A DNA stretch of 64,000 nucleotides, taken from positions 19,648 to 83,647 of the forward strand of contig JABCPU010000299.1 in NCBI GenBank assembly GCA_016800925.1, given 5' to 3'. Shown piece after piece: positions 12,271 to 24,274 of this stretch. The DNA comes from Suillus spraguei. Lineage: Eukaryota; Basidiomycota; Agaricomycetes; Boletales; Suillaceae. The translations under genes were made by a program, and so were the position numbers. Under the pieces are notes generated by a model. It ran no database searches. It was given only the letters and a program-made list of their open reading frames with translations, and was not told the DNA's origin. How positions within the stretch are numbered: position 1 is the first letter of the stretch; each line of letters opens with the position of its first letter.

Positions 12271-12412
12271 AATCATGCAGTCTACCATCTACTGGTAAGT
12301 CAAAGTCGTTATAAATGCTATTTCAACCCTCTCTCGCAGCTAATACTAGCGCTCACCACATTGACAAAGAAAGATGGTGACAGGTGTAAACCAATATGCT
12401 TTCATGAATTTT

Positions 12413-12473
12413 AAGGTAGAGGTACACGAGTAGAAGTCCAAAATCTGGACTTTTACTGGTATACCTCTACCTT
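12413..12473. repeat. short foldback (61 bp hairpin)
   Basis: AAGGTAGAGGTA at the left end is the reverse complement of TACCTCTACCTT at the right end, and AGTCC is opposed by GGACT around a short loop. It is a compact stem-loop in non-coding DNA, perhaps a mini foldback element. Confidence 0.6.
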
Positions 12474-12503
12474 GGCATTGGAGCGTCGTATGTGAAATGA
12501 CCA

Positions 12504-12935
12504 TCAATGTCGCCTAACAGGCTCCATAGTGGCACTACTAGGAAGCTCCAAAGACCAGATAACGCACTTTCTGAGAGTGAGACATGGCCGTGGCCGCCTT
12601 CAGCCTCGCGTAAAAAACTGAGTAAACAAATTTAGTTGAGGTTAGGGTTAGATATGCACATACCACTTACAGCATATGTGACGGTACCCGAGGGTTTACA
12701 TGTACTGATCATGTAGTAGCTGAATTTCTGAAGCGATCAACTACATCTTTGGCTTGAGTTATCACCCTACTATGGACACAGAACTTCCATCGGACGGTAT
12801 GGTGCAAAGAAACTGACGCAAATAACAGGTTCTCTAGCGAATTATCTGCGCCGCGAACGTTCCTTAATCATATGCTGGGTAATGCCAGGACCAAGTGCCG
12901 AGACAGTGGCACATGCACTGATGTAGAAGTCGCAG
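12504..12935. repeat. dispersed repeat R1, copy 2
   Basis: This is the longer copy of the repeat at 6597-6860 and shares GACAGGTATGGTGC-like blocks around ACAGAACTTCCATCG and the GTGCCGAGACAGTGGCA block. It contains additional bases (for example about 12541-12570) missing from copy 1. Confidence 0.65.
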
Positions 12936-14832
12936 GACTCACATACCATAGCTCATCGAGGTACATGGTGGAATTTCGACCAATGGTTGTAGTGAGAAAG
13001 GCGATATCATTTATACTGAGGTTGCGATGACGACCACGCGTAGTTGCATGCTAACATGAGGTGGCAGTTAGCCTGCTAGTTTTGTATACCAGTGTCTTCT
13101 TGATACCAAGTAAATGACAGATACTTGTGACAGAATGTCCACGTCAGTGCAAAACGGTGAGACGGTGCGCGGTATGCTGACAGCTCGTTGAATGGGCGTG
13201 AGACAAACACTTAGGAGGTCCTACTTCGGATATTTTCGAGACGTGAATTCAATTTTTGCGTTTCAGCATAATTATGCAAACAGCTGTAATAGATGTCAAC
13301 TCTGCATTTATCTTATAAATGATCGGTTCAGTCTTGTTGACAGAGGCAAAAATAAGTGTAAAGTCGCGTTCATATACCTTTAGCGCCATGCTAACCGTGT
13401 GTTCAATATGTCAACTCCGACTTTCTCAGCGGCAGCTTAAACAGCTGCGACCTCTTCGTCTGCGATCGTTTGACCAAGGTAATAGTTAGTGCATTAGCTT
13501 CGGATATCAACATGCATTTAGCTACTCACCTCGTTACGCAAAGGGATAGTGTTGGCTGCATTGACTGACTTTTCAATCACATCAGCGTCGGAAACGTGAG
13601 GTATGCGTCGTGATGACCGGCGAGCGAACGGGGAGAGCTAGATAAAACAAGGTACGATCTCAGTTTTTAGTCAAGAACTCATATTAACGTGCGCGCTACC
13701 TAGATAAACAAGGTACGCTACGATTTTAGTCAGCTAAGGCTGACGTACATGAACTAAGTACTTACATCTCAGTTTCTGGTCAATAGCTGGTAAGTGAGGA
13801 ATGAAAATAAACATAACTTATTTGACATATATCGCAGAGGCTCAGCCGATGTCAGCAAACGGCACCCCGTTGGCCTCTTTAGGCTTGCGCTCGGAACAGA
13901 TATCTTATCCTCTCCCCCTCGTTCCTATCTCGGATCCTTCGGCCTCTGTCCTCTCTCTCTCATCGGATCGTTCAGAATTCAACAGTATGATCTTCGTAAA
14001 ACCGAAACTCTTGCAGTTTGCCGAGTTGTGCAAAACTTTGAATGAAAGTGGTTAATTGTACGAGGTATACGACAACTTGGACGAGAAGCACTTGCCTGGG
14101 ATGAATACTGCAGTGCCTGCTCAAAATCTTCATGAGAAATACCAGATTTTTGGTGGAGTGCGTCCAAATCAGCCAACTTTCCATTGGAGCTGAAGGTGAG
14201 TATGAGATCGTAGAGCTTTAGTGCTTGAGGAGTCCATTGTTCTTGAATGATCCGAGCGCTTGCCCATGGGAGTGCCAAAGGTGGAGTTCGAATTCGAGGA
14301 CGTGTTAATGAGCCGGGTATCGAGGGAGTAAGAGGATGTTCCCTTGAGCGACGCAAGGCACAGGTATAGGCGGTTGAAGAGACCATAATCAGAGTTACAG
14401 ACATGTACACGCAACAAGTCCCGCACATGATCCTTGTGATCCGCAGACACAACGCGAATGGAATGAACACGAGCAATGTCTGCATATTGTTCGCGAGTAA
14501 AAGTCGAAAGATAATTAGTGCCCAAGGTTGGGAGCAGTGACAGGCAGTAAGTCGCCTGACGGAAACTGATCCGCAGAACGCAAACGAACTCGAATGACCC
14601 CCAAATACCCAAAGTACCTGCATAATACGCAGGACGACACAATAGGAGTGCCATTATTAGGAAGTTCTTGATCTAAAACGACTAGAGTAACAGGACGGGC
14701 TAAAGCATCTTCGACTTGAGAATTACAAGAGCTTCGACAATCAAAATCGAGGAAGACAGGAGATCTGAGAGCAAAGCAGGAACGGAGCATAAAGAGTCCG
14801 GGATAATGAGCTTTCCCCTAAAGGTCCTGGAA
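12936..14832. other. degenerate region with minus-strand ORF relic
   Basis: Most of this stretch shows only short frames. On the minus strand, 14169-14790 holds overlapping frames that read FTREQYADIARVHSIRVV then HVRDLLRVH, a pattern like the SAP-like helix-turn-helix preceding some fungal transposon or helicase-like ORFs. The family is not certain. The pair GATAAAACAAGGTACG / GATAAACAAGGTACGC near 13640 and 13700 is a small local duplication. Confidence 0.3.
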
Positions 14833-14952
14833 TAGCAAGCGACATGTTACATATAAACCCATTCACTCACAGTAGTTCTTGAAGTGGTTGCCCAAGTGCC
14901 ACTTTTTTTTGGGTGACATAGCCCATGCCCTATTATACTATCTACACGGAGC

Positions 14953-15195
14953 TATTTAATCCACAAAGTAGCCATCGTAATATAAAGTCATTCCCTCATC
15001 ACACCTTCTCACTCTCACTGCATATTCTTGTAGCGTACTAATGCCCCCAAAATATTGTGACGACTACTGCTGGTAGGTCTTCTGCATTCAGAAGGCCTAC
15101 TAGTAGTAGTCGTCACAGAATATCAATATTTTGGGGCATTACGCTACAGTGAGAGTGAGAAGGGAATGACGATGGCTACTATGTGGATTAAAAAT
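14953..15195. mobile_element. foldback MITE with long arms
   Basis: The element is one long imperfect palindrome centred on CTGCATTCAG at about 15085. The left arm TTTAATCCACAAAGTAGCC is answered by GGCTACTATGTGGATTAAA on the right. The inner arms CTCACTCTCACTG, TAATGCCCCCAAAATATT and TGACGACTACTGC all have their reverse complements in mirrored order. The arms are about 115 bp each. Related sequence occurs near 8387-8545. No coding capacity is present. Confidence 0.85.
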
Positions 15196-16014
15196 AATTA
15201 TTAAAATGCTTACCGGTCGTCCTTCCATCCATGCCTTGTCACAGGAAGATCCACTTCAATCTTACATTATCCTTACCTAAATGGCTTGCCATACTATCTG
15301 GGAACGCCAACCTAAGTACTAGGTCAATTCACATCAATCCCTTGCACTGCCAATAAATACCTAGATAATGCTGAATATTCTACCTTGAACCTCACACCAG
15401 TTCATCATGTGACCTAGCGTGACATTTCAACAAGATGTAAGTCATTGTACACAAAATGTAAGCAAAATCTGTTCCAAGATTATGTGCAGATAGTCTGTAG
15501 CAGGCTGTGCATGTAATTTAATTTTCATGATTTAATGTAGAGAGACGAGTAGGCATTATGTTGTAATTCTGGGTCCCTTGTCATTTATGTAATTCTCCGC
15601 GTTCTCTTTTCTCACCACCATGGCTTCTGGAGTCTGCCACGTACTCTTTTCATCTCATCGTTTGGCATCCAAAACGCTACACCTCATGCACTAAAATTGA
15701 AAAAGAGATTCTTGATGGCTTTGTGCGAATTTTACCATCTGTTGATCTTGAAGGCAGTGTCGGCGATCCGTCTTCATTTTCGGTGGCAAGAACGCACCGC
15801 CTGAGGATGGTATCTATTTTATCAACGCGCGCGTGATTACTGCCACCATGGAAGAAGAAACGAGTTTGGAGCTTTATTGTGTCGATGTATGTCCATCTAT
15901 ATATATACTGCCCTAGCCGTTCGTTCTCATACTAGAACATGCAATCCACTAATAGTGGAAGAGTGTTGCCTATAGTCATATGCTGACCTCAGCTATAAAT
16001 GCCAGTGAGTAATC
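15196..16014. other. no gene seen
   Basis: Short frames only. A piece at about 15620-15890 on the plus strand begins ATGGCTTCTGGAGTC and might be an exon relic, but no continuous frame or recognised motif supports a gene. Confidence 0.4.
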
Positions 16015-16606
16015 TAATCTTTGGGTGCTCTGCTAGCTCAACCTCTTGATCATGAATCCGTATCATAACTATTTGATCTAACGCGTGAAAGATACCCTGC
16101 CATGGAGCATTGACATTTGTTCCAGCACCGAGCACAGAATATGTAAGTATCCGTGTACACAGTTTTTGACTCGATAACAAAAATATATCAGGCCTCGGCT
16201 GAGGCTCTCCTGAATTGCAAGTTATGAGATTCATCTCACTCACTACGATGTCTGTCGCAGAGAGAGCTGGAACAGCTGCCGCACAGCGCATCATCCGCCA
16301 CCACTTCGCCCAAGCTAGTGAATACTTTGCAGTCTAGCAAGTTCTGGACGTGCGGGCTACAGACTGTTTGCTTACGGAGAGTGCGAAACGATCGTAGGTC
16401 ATAACAAGGATATGTCGTTCCTATTTGTGTGTAGTGGCGGCACGTAGCCAAAAGCTTCCCACCTCCGAGACTATGTCGAGGGCACATGAAAGTTGCTTTG
16501 GGCTCATATATCCTGATCAGTGTGGACGAAAGTTACATGACCTGAGATATCAATTGCGCAATTCAATGATTGATGCATGATACACTAAGACAACAATTAC
16601 ACATTC
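16015..16606. repeat. direct repeat R2, copy 1 (upstream of the aspartic peptidase 3' end)
   Basis: The sequence from GTGCTCTGCTAGCTCAACC-like text to AACAATTACACATTC recurs in the same orientation at 19611-20510. The two copies flank the peptidase gene. A minus-strand frame in it (MMRCAAAVPALSATDIV) is shared by both copies and may be a gene relic. Confidence 0.85.
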
Positions 16607-16971
16607 TTTCTCATCTGCTGTAGTGAATATATCTAATTCTAATATTTCGTATAATTTTCATAATATTGAAATTATATATCGTCGTCGTCGTGGTAGTGTA
16701 CAAAAAACAAAAGCATAAGCACTCAGGGAACATAAAGAGCCGCGATGACACAGAACAAAACAACGCGGTGGACAGAGATGTGATCCAGCTCTGGTGGCGT
16801 TTCGTGCTAAAGACAGCAAAGGGGTGTCCTTGTATTGCTATGATCTAATCATACAGAAGCCCAACCAATGGATAAGGCTTCCAGAGCCCATTTAAGAAGA
16901 GTACATAGTACATACAACCTTCAAATGCATATGCTGTTTTGCGTCGCAAAACGATCCTTCGCAATCCCATA

Positions 16972-18449
16972 TTAGTTGGTATCGGCCGCAGTGAACTGGG
17001 TGGTGGAAAAACCGACGCAGTGGTTGGGGACATCAAACACAGTGTAAAAGCGCTGCATGAATACGTAGCCAATAACAAAGTCAATGGCCCCTTGGCCAAT
17101 TCGCGTGCCGATGTCGCGAACGATGAGATATATTAAATCCTGCTGACCACCAATCACGGCGTTGAGAGGACGAGGCCAGATCTGGGCGTTACGGTTGAGA
17201 GCAAAGTTTTGCTGTGTAAAACAGTGAACAAGGGGCGTGAGTGCTAACATTAATTGACGTACGCCGTTAATATTGAAATTCAGGTCCTGCAGGGCATTGT
17301 ACTGATTGCCAGTAATGACGAGAAGCCCAGTCGTAGGATCTTGTTGACCGCCAGTTTGAGCCTGGTACAGGTGAAAGGCCTCTATTGAACGCTAATTAGA
17401 CCATCATTACTCGCTGCACTCTAGTGAATACACACCGGTGGCAATCGCAATAAGGATGTGGCTAGAATCGACAATACCAACAGTGTCTGCTAAGATCAGT
17501 GTGGGGCCATATGTGATGATCTGATTGATACCCCAATAGTTCGATGCAGGCTGGCGGTTGGTGATAGGACTGAAACAAAACAATTGCTATCAGCCTGGAT
17601 TCCAGTGATCATATAGGAACTGAGGTAGCTTACGTGTATGCAATATCACCGATGTGGAAGTTATTGTCAGGTCCACCAAAGGTGAGTTGTCCAGCGTTTT
17701 CTTCCTGCCCAGCCTCCCAGGGCCTAAAAAAGACACCAAGAATGTCCGCAGGAATGATGCCTTGGTTGGCCAGGTTGGAAGTGACAGTCGGGATTGTCAG
17801 TGTTGGAGCTAGAGTCAGGGTATCGAGTGTCAAGGCAACAGGCCCGATGCCAAGGACACCGTCAAAATCGAAGCCCAGTACATGATCAGCAACACCGATC
17901 GGCTGCCAGGCGACGGTAAGCCCAGGACCGAAACTGACGGTGTCGCGATACAAAATTCCTATAGATAATTGTAGGTATTTTCAACTTATGATATCATATT
18001 GTATGTCATACCGTCCATGCGGTGGCCAGCACCGTAGGTGACCCGTACATGTTGGTCAGTACGGACGCTGGTGGGGGTTTGCTGGTATGGAATACTGGCA
18101 CCAACCCATGTGTTCGCGCTACTACTATCGAGAGTCAAGTTGTCTTCAATAATGCATTAGCAGCTGCATGTTTTTTTTCAGTATTGAACTCACAGGTTGT
18201 GGAAGGGTTGCCAATATCAACTGCTATGGTGTAGGCAACAAAATTGTTCATAAGAGGAGCGTTGAATTGACGTTGTCCGTGCTTGCTGGGACCCCTAAGG
18301 GCCTGCAAGCGAGCTCTGTCGTGCGCCACGAGGTTATAAGTACCATTGGACAAATTTAGCCTACTGGTAATGGGGACGGAGGTGGGGGAATTGGCAGCTT
18401 TAACAAGCGATCCTGTGATTGACAAAACTAGGAGAAGAGCGGGAAACAT
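16972..18449 (-). CDS. secreted A1 (polyporopepsin-like) aspartic peptidase with altered active-site triads
   Basis: Six exons (18449-18194, 18143-18012, 17958-17634, 17569-17436, 17381-17263, 17211-16972) join without a break into 401 codons; introns are 50-64 bp. The start MFPALLLVLSITGSLVKA is a signal peptide, so the enzyme should be secreted to digest external protein. Both lobes of pepsin-type peptidases are seen: IGNPSTTYNL before the first catalytic Asp, the flap YGAG, and the second Asp in GIVDSSHILIAIATEAF. The odd point is that both sites read Asp-Ser-Ser where the family has Asp-Thr/Ser-Gly (first site LDSSSANTWVGA). The Asp residues remain, but the glycines do not. It may be an inactive or altered paralogue. 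Length and C-terminus (QRFYTVFDVPN, VGFSTT) are normal. The gene lies between two direct repeats. Confidence 0.88.
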
Positions 18450-18986
18450 GGCTGACTGGAAAGTAATATCATACTCAGTGGCCCATTATATATGTGCTAG
18501 AGGATTAAATGATGGCAATGTCGAGCACCTTAGTATTAGCCACGTATGAAACGTTCCCTCGGAAAAGCGATGACAAGATAGCTGTGATCTGAATCATCAC
18601 GAGTGTGAGGATTAGGCTTCCCGATAAAGTGTGACAAGAGATGGTTTATGCCAATACCAGGTGGCAGCAATTTACAATTCGCCTGTTTACCCATAGTTCA
18701 AATGTCACCATTAATGCATTGACTTACCTCACGTTCATTTCCATAGAGATGGAGACCTATTATGAATGCACCTTGGTAGAACGAACGTCCACGTCAGTGC
18801 TAAAGCTAGTGTAGTGAACGTTGCTAAGGAGAGCGACGTCCAAGGATCTCCTGGTTGTCGACTCTACCGCTGACTCGTCACAAAACTTGCTCATGTGGCA
18901 TGTGACCACTGACAAGAAGCTCCAGGTCAACTTGAACAAGCATCTGCCAACATGCGTCCATGTAAGCTTGCTCCAAATCTTTCCTA
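18450..18986. promoter_or_regulatory. upstream region of the aspartic peptidase
   Basis: No gene is seen. The region includes TATATATG on the minus side near 18485, which could serve as a TATA element for the peptidase. A short plus frame (18821-18960) is interrupted by the element that starts at 18987. Confidence 0.3.
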
Positions 18987-19395
18987 CATCAGTAAATCAT
19001 GAGTTTACTTATTCCTTACATATTTCAAACTTTTCCCACTTATTTCAAATGAATCTACTTATTTTTCTTAAATTACCACCTGGTCCCAACTGAACTATCA
19101 GGATCTGTTAGCCATCATTATAAATGTGTGCTATGAAATTATTGGACTCTTAAATTGCAAGATAGTACCTCCAGAGAATATTTAAGATAGAAACATTAAT
19201 GTGTCACTCGAGCTTCATCCTAGTCACTAATTGTTGGTCTTATGCAATGAAACTTGTCTCTCAGGCCCAGCAAATATATTGGAATACTCAATTTTAAAGC
19301 AGTTGTCAAATTTTAGAAAAAAAGTAGATCCATTCGAAATAAGTGGCAAAAGTTTGAAATATGTAAGGAATAAGTAAACTCATGATTTACTGATG
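18987..19395. mobile_element. non-autonomous element with about 90-bp terminal inverted repeats
   Basis: The left end CATCAGTAAATCATGAG, followed by TTTACTTATTCCTTACA and TTTCAAACTTTT, is mirrored at the right end by AAAAGTTTGAAATATG, TAAGGAATAAGTAAA and CTCATGATTTACTGATG. The interior of about 230 bp has no ORF. No clear target duplication can be picked out. It behaves like a MITE or solo foldback. Confidence 0.85.
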
Positions 19396-19610
19396 ACTAT
19401 GTCATGGTTCCTAGTCTGCTTGTGGCATCGGCGCTGGTTGCACTCACCCTCTGTGACGAGGCTCTGGTCATATGCTCTTGAGGGTTGGCCACCCATCCTT
19501 GGAACATTAGAGAGAAGCCTCCTGGAGGAGGGGGTCTCTCAGACTATATATTCGCTAAATAATAATAGGGTCTGACAGTGCGTGGGAACATCTTCGAAGT
19601 GCTGCCAAGA

Positions 19611-20510
19611 GTGTGCTCTGCTAGCTCAACCTCTTGATCATGAATCCGTATCATAACTATTTGATGTAACGCGTGAAAGATACCCTGCCACGAAGCAATG
19701 ATTGACATCTATTCCAGCACCGAGCACAGAATATGTAAGTATCCGTGTACACAGTTTTTGACTCGATAACAAAAATATATCAGGCCTCAGGTGAAGCTCT
19801 CCTGAATTGCAAGTTATGAGATCCATCTCACTCACTACGATGTCTGTCGCAGAGAGAGCTGGGACAGCTGCCGCACAGCACATCATCCGCCACCACTTCG
19901 CCCAAGCTAGTGAATACTTTGCAGTATAGCAAGTTCTGGACGTGCGGGCTACAGACTGTTTGCTTACGGAGAGTGCGAAACGATCGTAGGTCATAACAAG
20001 GATATTGTCGTTCCTATTTGTGTGTAGTGACAACTCGGCACTTTGGCCTGTTGTCGTTTAGGGGATCTCCGGACAAATGCATGGCTGTAAAACCGGGGCC
20101 TGGAGCTCGAGTGCTTAGCGGTCTTCAGCCCAAATGCTATGCTTTACAGTGAAATAATTTTTTTCTTCCCAGTGCTTCTTTCGACGCTCAAAGTGTCATT
20201 AATTCATTCCCTGCACTAGATTGGTATGAGGGTCTCGTTTGGAACACGGCAAATTTAGTCTCAGTGAACAAGTTCTCCTAATAGCAGTTTCGGCCAAGAG
20301 CATATTTTCTTGTGGACCACGAATACTAGGTGGCAGGTTTTGAGCACGTAGCCAAAAGCTTCCCACCTCCGAGACCATGTCGAGGGCACATGAAAGTTGC
20401 TTTGGGCTCATATATACTGATCAGTGTGGACGAAAGTTACATGACCTGAGATATCAATTGCGCAATTCAATGATTGATGCATAGTACACTAAGACAACAA
20501 TTACACATTC
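19611..20510. repeat. direct repeat R2, copy 2, with a 315-bp insertion
   Basis: It matches 16015-16606 nearly base for base up to about 20028 and again from about 20346. The intervening 20029-20345 (starting ACAACTCGGCACTTTGG) is absent from copy 1, so it is an insertion here or a deletion there. Confidence 0.85.
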
Positions 20511-20566
20511 GTAGTGGGATGAAAAAACGCATCACTATCATAACTAGCGACTTCCCTCGCTATCGA

Positions 20567-21790
20567 TCATTGCTTGCCATTTTTCATGTTTCCAGTCATC
20601 CTGTTGGTGCCCTCTTCAGCGCTCACCATAGATGTATCATCCGGTTCCAACTTCGTTTTCCCCGTCGTTATCTGACTCGACATTGTCCCCTCCTGTCCAT
20701 GGGATGATGTCCCAGTGTTCGGGTTTATTGGAAACTGCGTCATGATGACAGTCGAGAAGATTGGGGGTGTAAAAGACTCGTCAAGATCACTACTTGAAGA
20801 TTCTTTGGAAAATATGCGGTATGCGAAGGTAACGATCACGAAGAGGTTGCAGACGATGAGACTGACCGCAGCCTAAACGTCTGTTAGATGTTCCTGAAGA
20901 ATGCGAGGAATGGAGGTCGCTTACTTTGACATGCGCGATGATGGTTATAGGTATAATGTTTCTCGAGGGGGTCAAGAGAATGAGAATTACAGAGTGGGGG
21001 ATGGTGATAACAGTGATTAGAATCGATGCGCCGAATGAGGACAGGACCAATATTTTCATTTTTCTGCTACGCGAGAGCCGTGCATTTTTCCAGAATTGCA
21101 ATGGCGCAACGAGGAGAGAAACATCCGCAATGACATCCGCTGGACCACGGAATCAATAAGTTGAAGACCATACAGCCATAGACCGACAAAGAGATACTGA
21201 CAGATCAGTTGCGAGAGTGCCACAGGCTTGAATAGATGGCACGCGTGGAATACGCACACGTAGACCTTCTGAATCAGCAGCCCGACCCACATGCACGCAA
21301 ATGATACCGCAATAAGATAAGTGATCCATTTCTGGACCTTGGAGCCAGAACGGTTGGCGATTCTGATGATGCAAAAAATGACACTCATGCGTGCTGCCCT
21401 GGACAAGTCGGTCAGGAAAGTACGTGATGAGTAAACTGTGATGTGCACCACCAAACGGAGGTTAAAGCCACTGCCTGGACCAAGGGTGGTACTGATATAA
21501 ATGTGAGGCAAATATTGGATGGGGGAGTCAAGTAGTATACTGACAATCTGTTGAGGGGGTACAGATGTATGCCAGGCAGATAACTGGGGTTAATAGTGGT
21601 TGGTTTACTGAATAAAGCAGCGTGCAAAGAGAGTTCTACCATCTGAGATTAGTGAAACTGTTGCCCATGCATCTTCCCACCAGATGTGACGGGTCCAAGC
21701 TCTGTAAACAAGTCTGAAGATGGTACAGACTATAGCAATACCGTGGAACACAGATCCCGCGACTTCGAAAAGATGATAAACCAAGAACAC
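20567..21790 (-). CDS. 7-TM integral membrane protein, fungal rhodopsin-like domain
   Basis: Six exons can be joined: about 21790-21640, 21583-21545, 21491-21449, 21398-21202, 21139-20925 and 20872-20567, with introns of 50-62 bp and consistent phases. Hydrophobic helices include HGIAIVCTIFRLVYR, ARMSVIFCIIRIA, WITYLIAVSFACMWVGLL, DVIADVSLLVAPL, LVLSSFGASILITVITIP and VSLIVCNLFVIVTFAYRIF. WWEDAWA after the first helix and the order of helices match a family of fungal rhodopsin-like or GPCR-like membrane proteins I know from basidiomycetes. The C-terminal tail is cytosolic, Ser/Thr-rich and about 85 residues long. The 5' end is uncertain: the frame opens on GTG at 21790 and one upstream exon is likely. 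No ligand or partner can be inferred. Confidence 0.65.
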
Positions 21791-24274
21791 AACATGACGA
21801 TTATTGTCAACTCACCGACCACTGTAGTGTAGCTGGAACCCATTTGTCTGATAGGAAAAGACAGCGATAAGAGCGAGTTTTATATACAGATATGGGAGGC
21901 GAACCGCACTGTATGTGGCACGGAAGCATTCTTTGTACATGGGACTGGTGAGAAAGTTATATACCATTACATGATAATACATGCAGAGCATATGATTTAT
22001 TTTCGTCACTGAAAGCAATATAAAAGTCATATATTACGACGTGAAGTCTCCACAATCAACGTAACGCACCATAAAGAACTCAGTTCTCTGATGTGACTTG
22101 ATTTATCAGGATCATCTATGGCATTTCTAGCCAGTAATGAAAACTTGCAGGGTTACGAAGACAGACTGATTAACACCGTCCCACAAGATGTACTATATCT
22201 GTTGAGATGTCATGTCAGTCGGTCGTGCTTTCGCACGCTTAACATCAACATTGACTCACGCACTTAGGCTTCAGCGCTTCAGCGCTTCAGCGTCGAGATA
22301 TGCTGGCAGCTGGTCATACGAAGAGAAATATAGTACTTCTGTTCGTGGTACAAAAGGATTGTTGATGGATGACATCGATATCCAAGTTGCAGACGAATAT
22401 AAGACGGACTGCTAGTAAGTCCTGGGTAAAGAAAGTCCTGTCATTGTACCTCATACTAAAGCAGCCCTAGTCTTGGGTGTATATCGTTTTACGAGTGATC
22501 CCTTGTTCCGATGCGGGATTTGTTGATGATATCGAGTATTGAATGGCAGCGGCCCCTGAACCAGCCACTGGCAGGCTGCAGCTCACGTCAACTGGCAAGT
22601 GGAAACTTAAGCTCAATGCCACAGTGCAAAACGGGAAAAACTAACCCATTCCGCTTCGGTATGAACCGCGTTGCATTGTCTGTGTTTGGATGTATTTGGT
22701 GGGTGTACATCATGTACATACCTTAGGCTTTAGGCGTTTGTTGAACCGTGCCTTAGAGGCCGTGGCATCGGTAGCCCAAATGGAGTCTTACCGGTCGGCT
22801 AATTTATTTGGTACTTGACAAGCACGCCTATCGATAGGCCAAAATCGATTTTACACAACACAACTCACCGACTTTGGAGTAATTATATGTCACAGCACAG
22901 CTTCCGCCATGGTAGGGAATCGTCGACACGAATCCGTCAAACAATAACATGACCCGCATGAAGTCAGCCCATGTCACGCCGTCACTTCGCCTTACACCCT
23001 TCACGAGTCACATGGTCTGTCATGAAAAAGTCCCCGCAAGCTGGTCGTCCTCGCCTGCTCACATCTCTTGATGTTTATATGAATGGTACTATGGGATGCT
23101 ATTGAGAAGACTTTCATGTGTGAAAAGGTACGAGGTCCAGACACTCATGCTTCTAAAAGTCTTACATTTTTTTGGGGCAACCGGATAACTACAAGACATG
23201 GTCTCCTCTTGGGTCTCGTGTCAACATCATTCGAGGTCAGAGGTAAGATCCATGACTATTAGCTCCGAGAGTCGTTGAAAATGCTGAATACTGCTTCCTG
23301 CTCTGTATTTTGATGTGCAAGAGACCTCATACGTTCCAATCAATTCGTCAATGCCCCGCTCGATAACATGTACCTGGACGAGTTAGCATCACTAGTGGAG
23401 CTGAAATGTACTTTCATTGTTTACCAGTACTAGTGCTGGTGATAACCGATGAACCGATGAGCTAGGACTTCACCCGGGCTGTAGCCCGACGACATGTTCA
23501 AATTTAGAAATATGTGACGTAACAATCAGGTAAGGCGGGAGGCACTCCAAAACTAAACAAAGGCGGTGATTTGGCTTATCGATATGGAACCCTGGACTCG
23601 GCCCATCGGACGTCACGCGAAGCCTGGTCTGGCCATAAATTTTATATGTATTCTGTTTATCCCCTTCATTCTTAGGTCTTGTAACATCCCAATCCAGGCG
23701 AACAAGAGACTCCTAATTGGAGGTAGGGTCAATATTGCGCAAACTCACTGCATGAGGTCCCCGCCTTCCCTACAGGGTTTTCGCTTTATTCAAATGAATC
23801 ATGCCGCCCACAAGGCTTCTTGATAGACATGAAATTTGTGTATGGTATGATTTATGTTTGACCAGCTGTCAATTGTCAATTTCAGACTCATCAATACTCG
23901 CATATATTCTGCCAGCCATGTTGCCCGCGGTACTCATTTCGCTCTGCTGCCGCCTTTAATGCCAGTTTGTGAGTGTGGCGATCGAGACTTCAACATTCCG
24001 TGCTTTAAGCAGCTGCTGTCGAAATAGGGATGGAATGGATGTTATAAGGTTGAGAATACGAGACTTGTACGTACGCATCAACTCGGAAGATTACGGGGCC
24101 CATTGACTTGTATTCAAGCTCCAGCCTCCAGGGTAATGTCTAACGCAAAAAAAAACAATGGAAAGGGTAAATAACAGACTTCTATGATGCCGAAATAATC
24201 CGGACTAGCTACATTACTACCTGTATAGTATGGTATAAGGAAGATGTATGACAAAAATGAGTGCGGACGTCAAA
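21791..24274. other. no intact gene seen
   Basis: A minus frame 21812-22030 may hold the missing first exon of the 7-TM gene. A plus frame at 22212-22415 (68 codons) has a short CTTCAGCG triplication and no recognised motif. Segments near 22806 and 23543 (CTATCGATAGG; TAAACAAAGGCGGTGA) resemble parts of the TA-flanked MITE at 46475-46611. Confidence 0.35.

Noticed and set aside
22212..22415. 68-codon plus ORF as a small gene
   Set aside because: It has no motif, no splice partner and an internal 8-bp triplication; it is better seen as chance.
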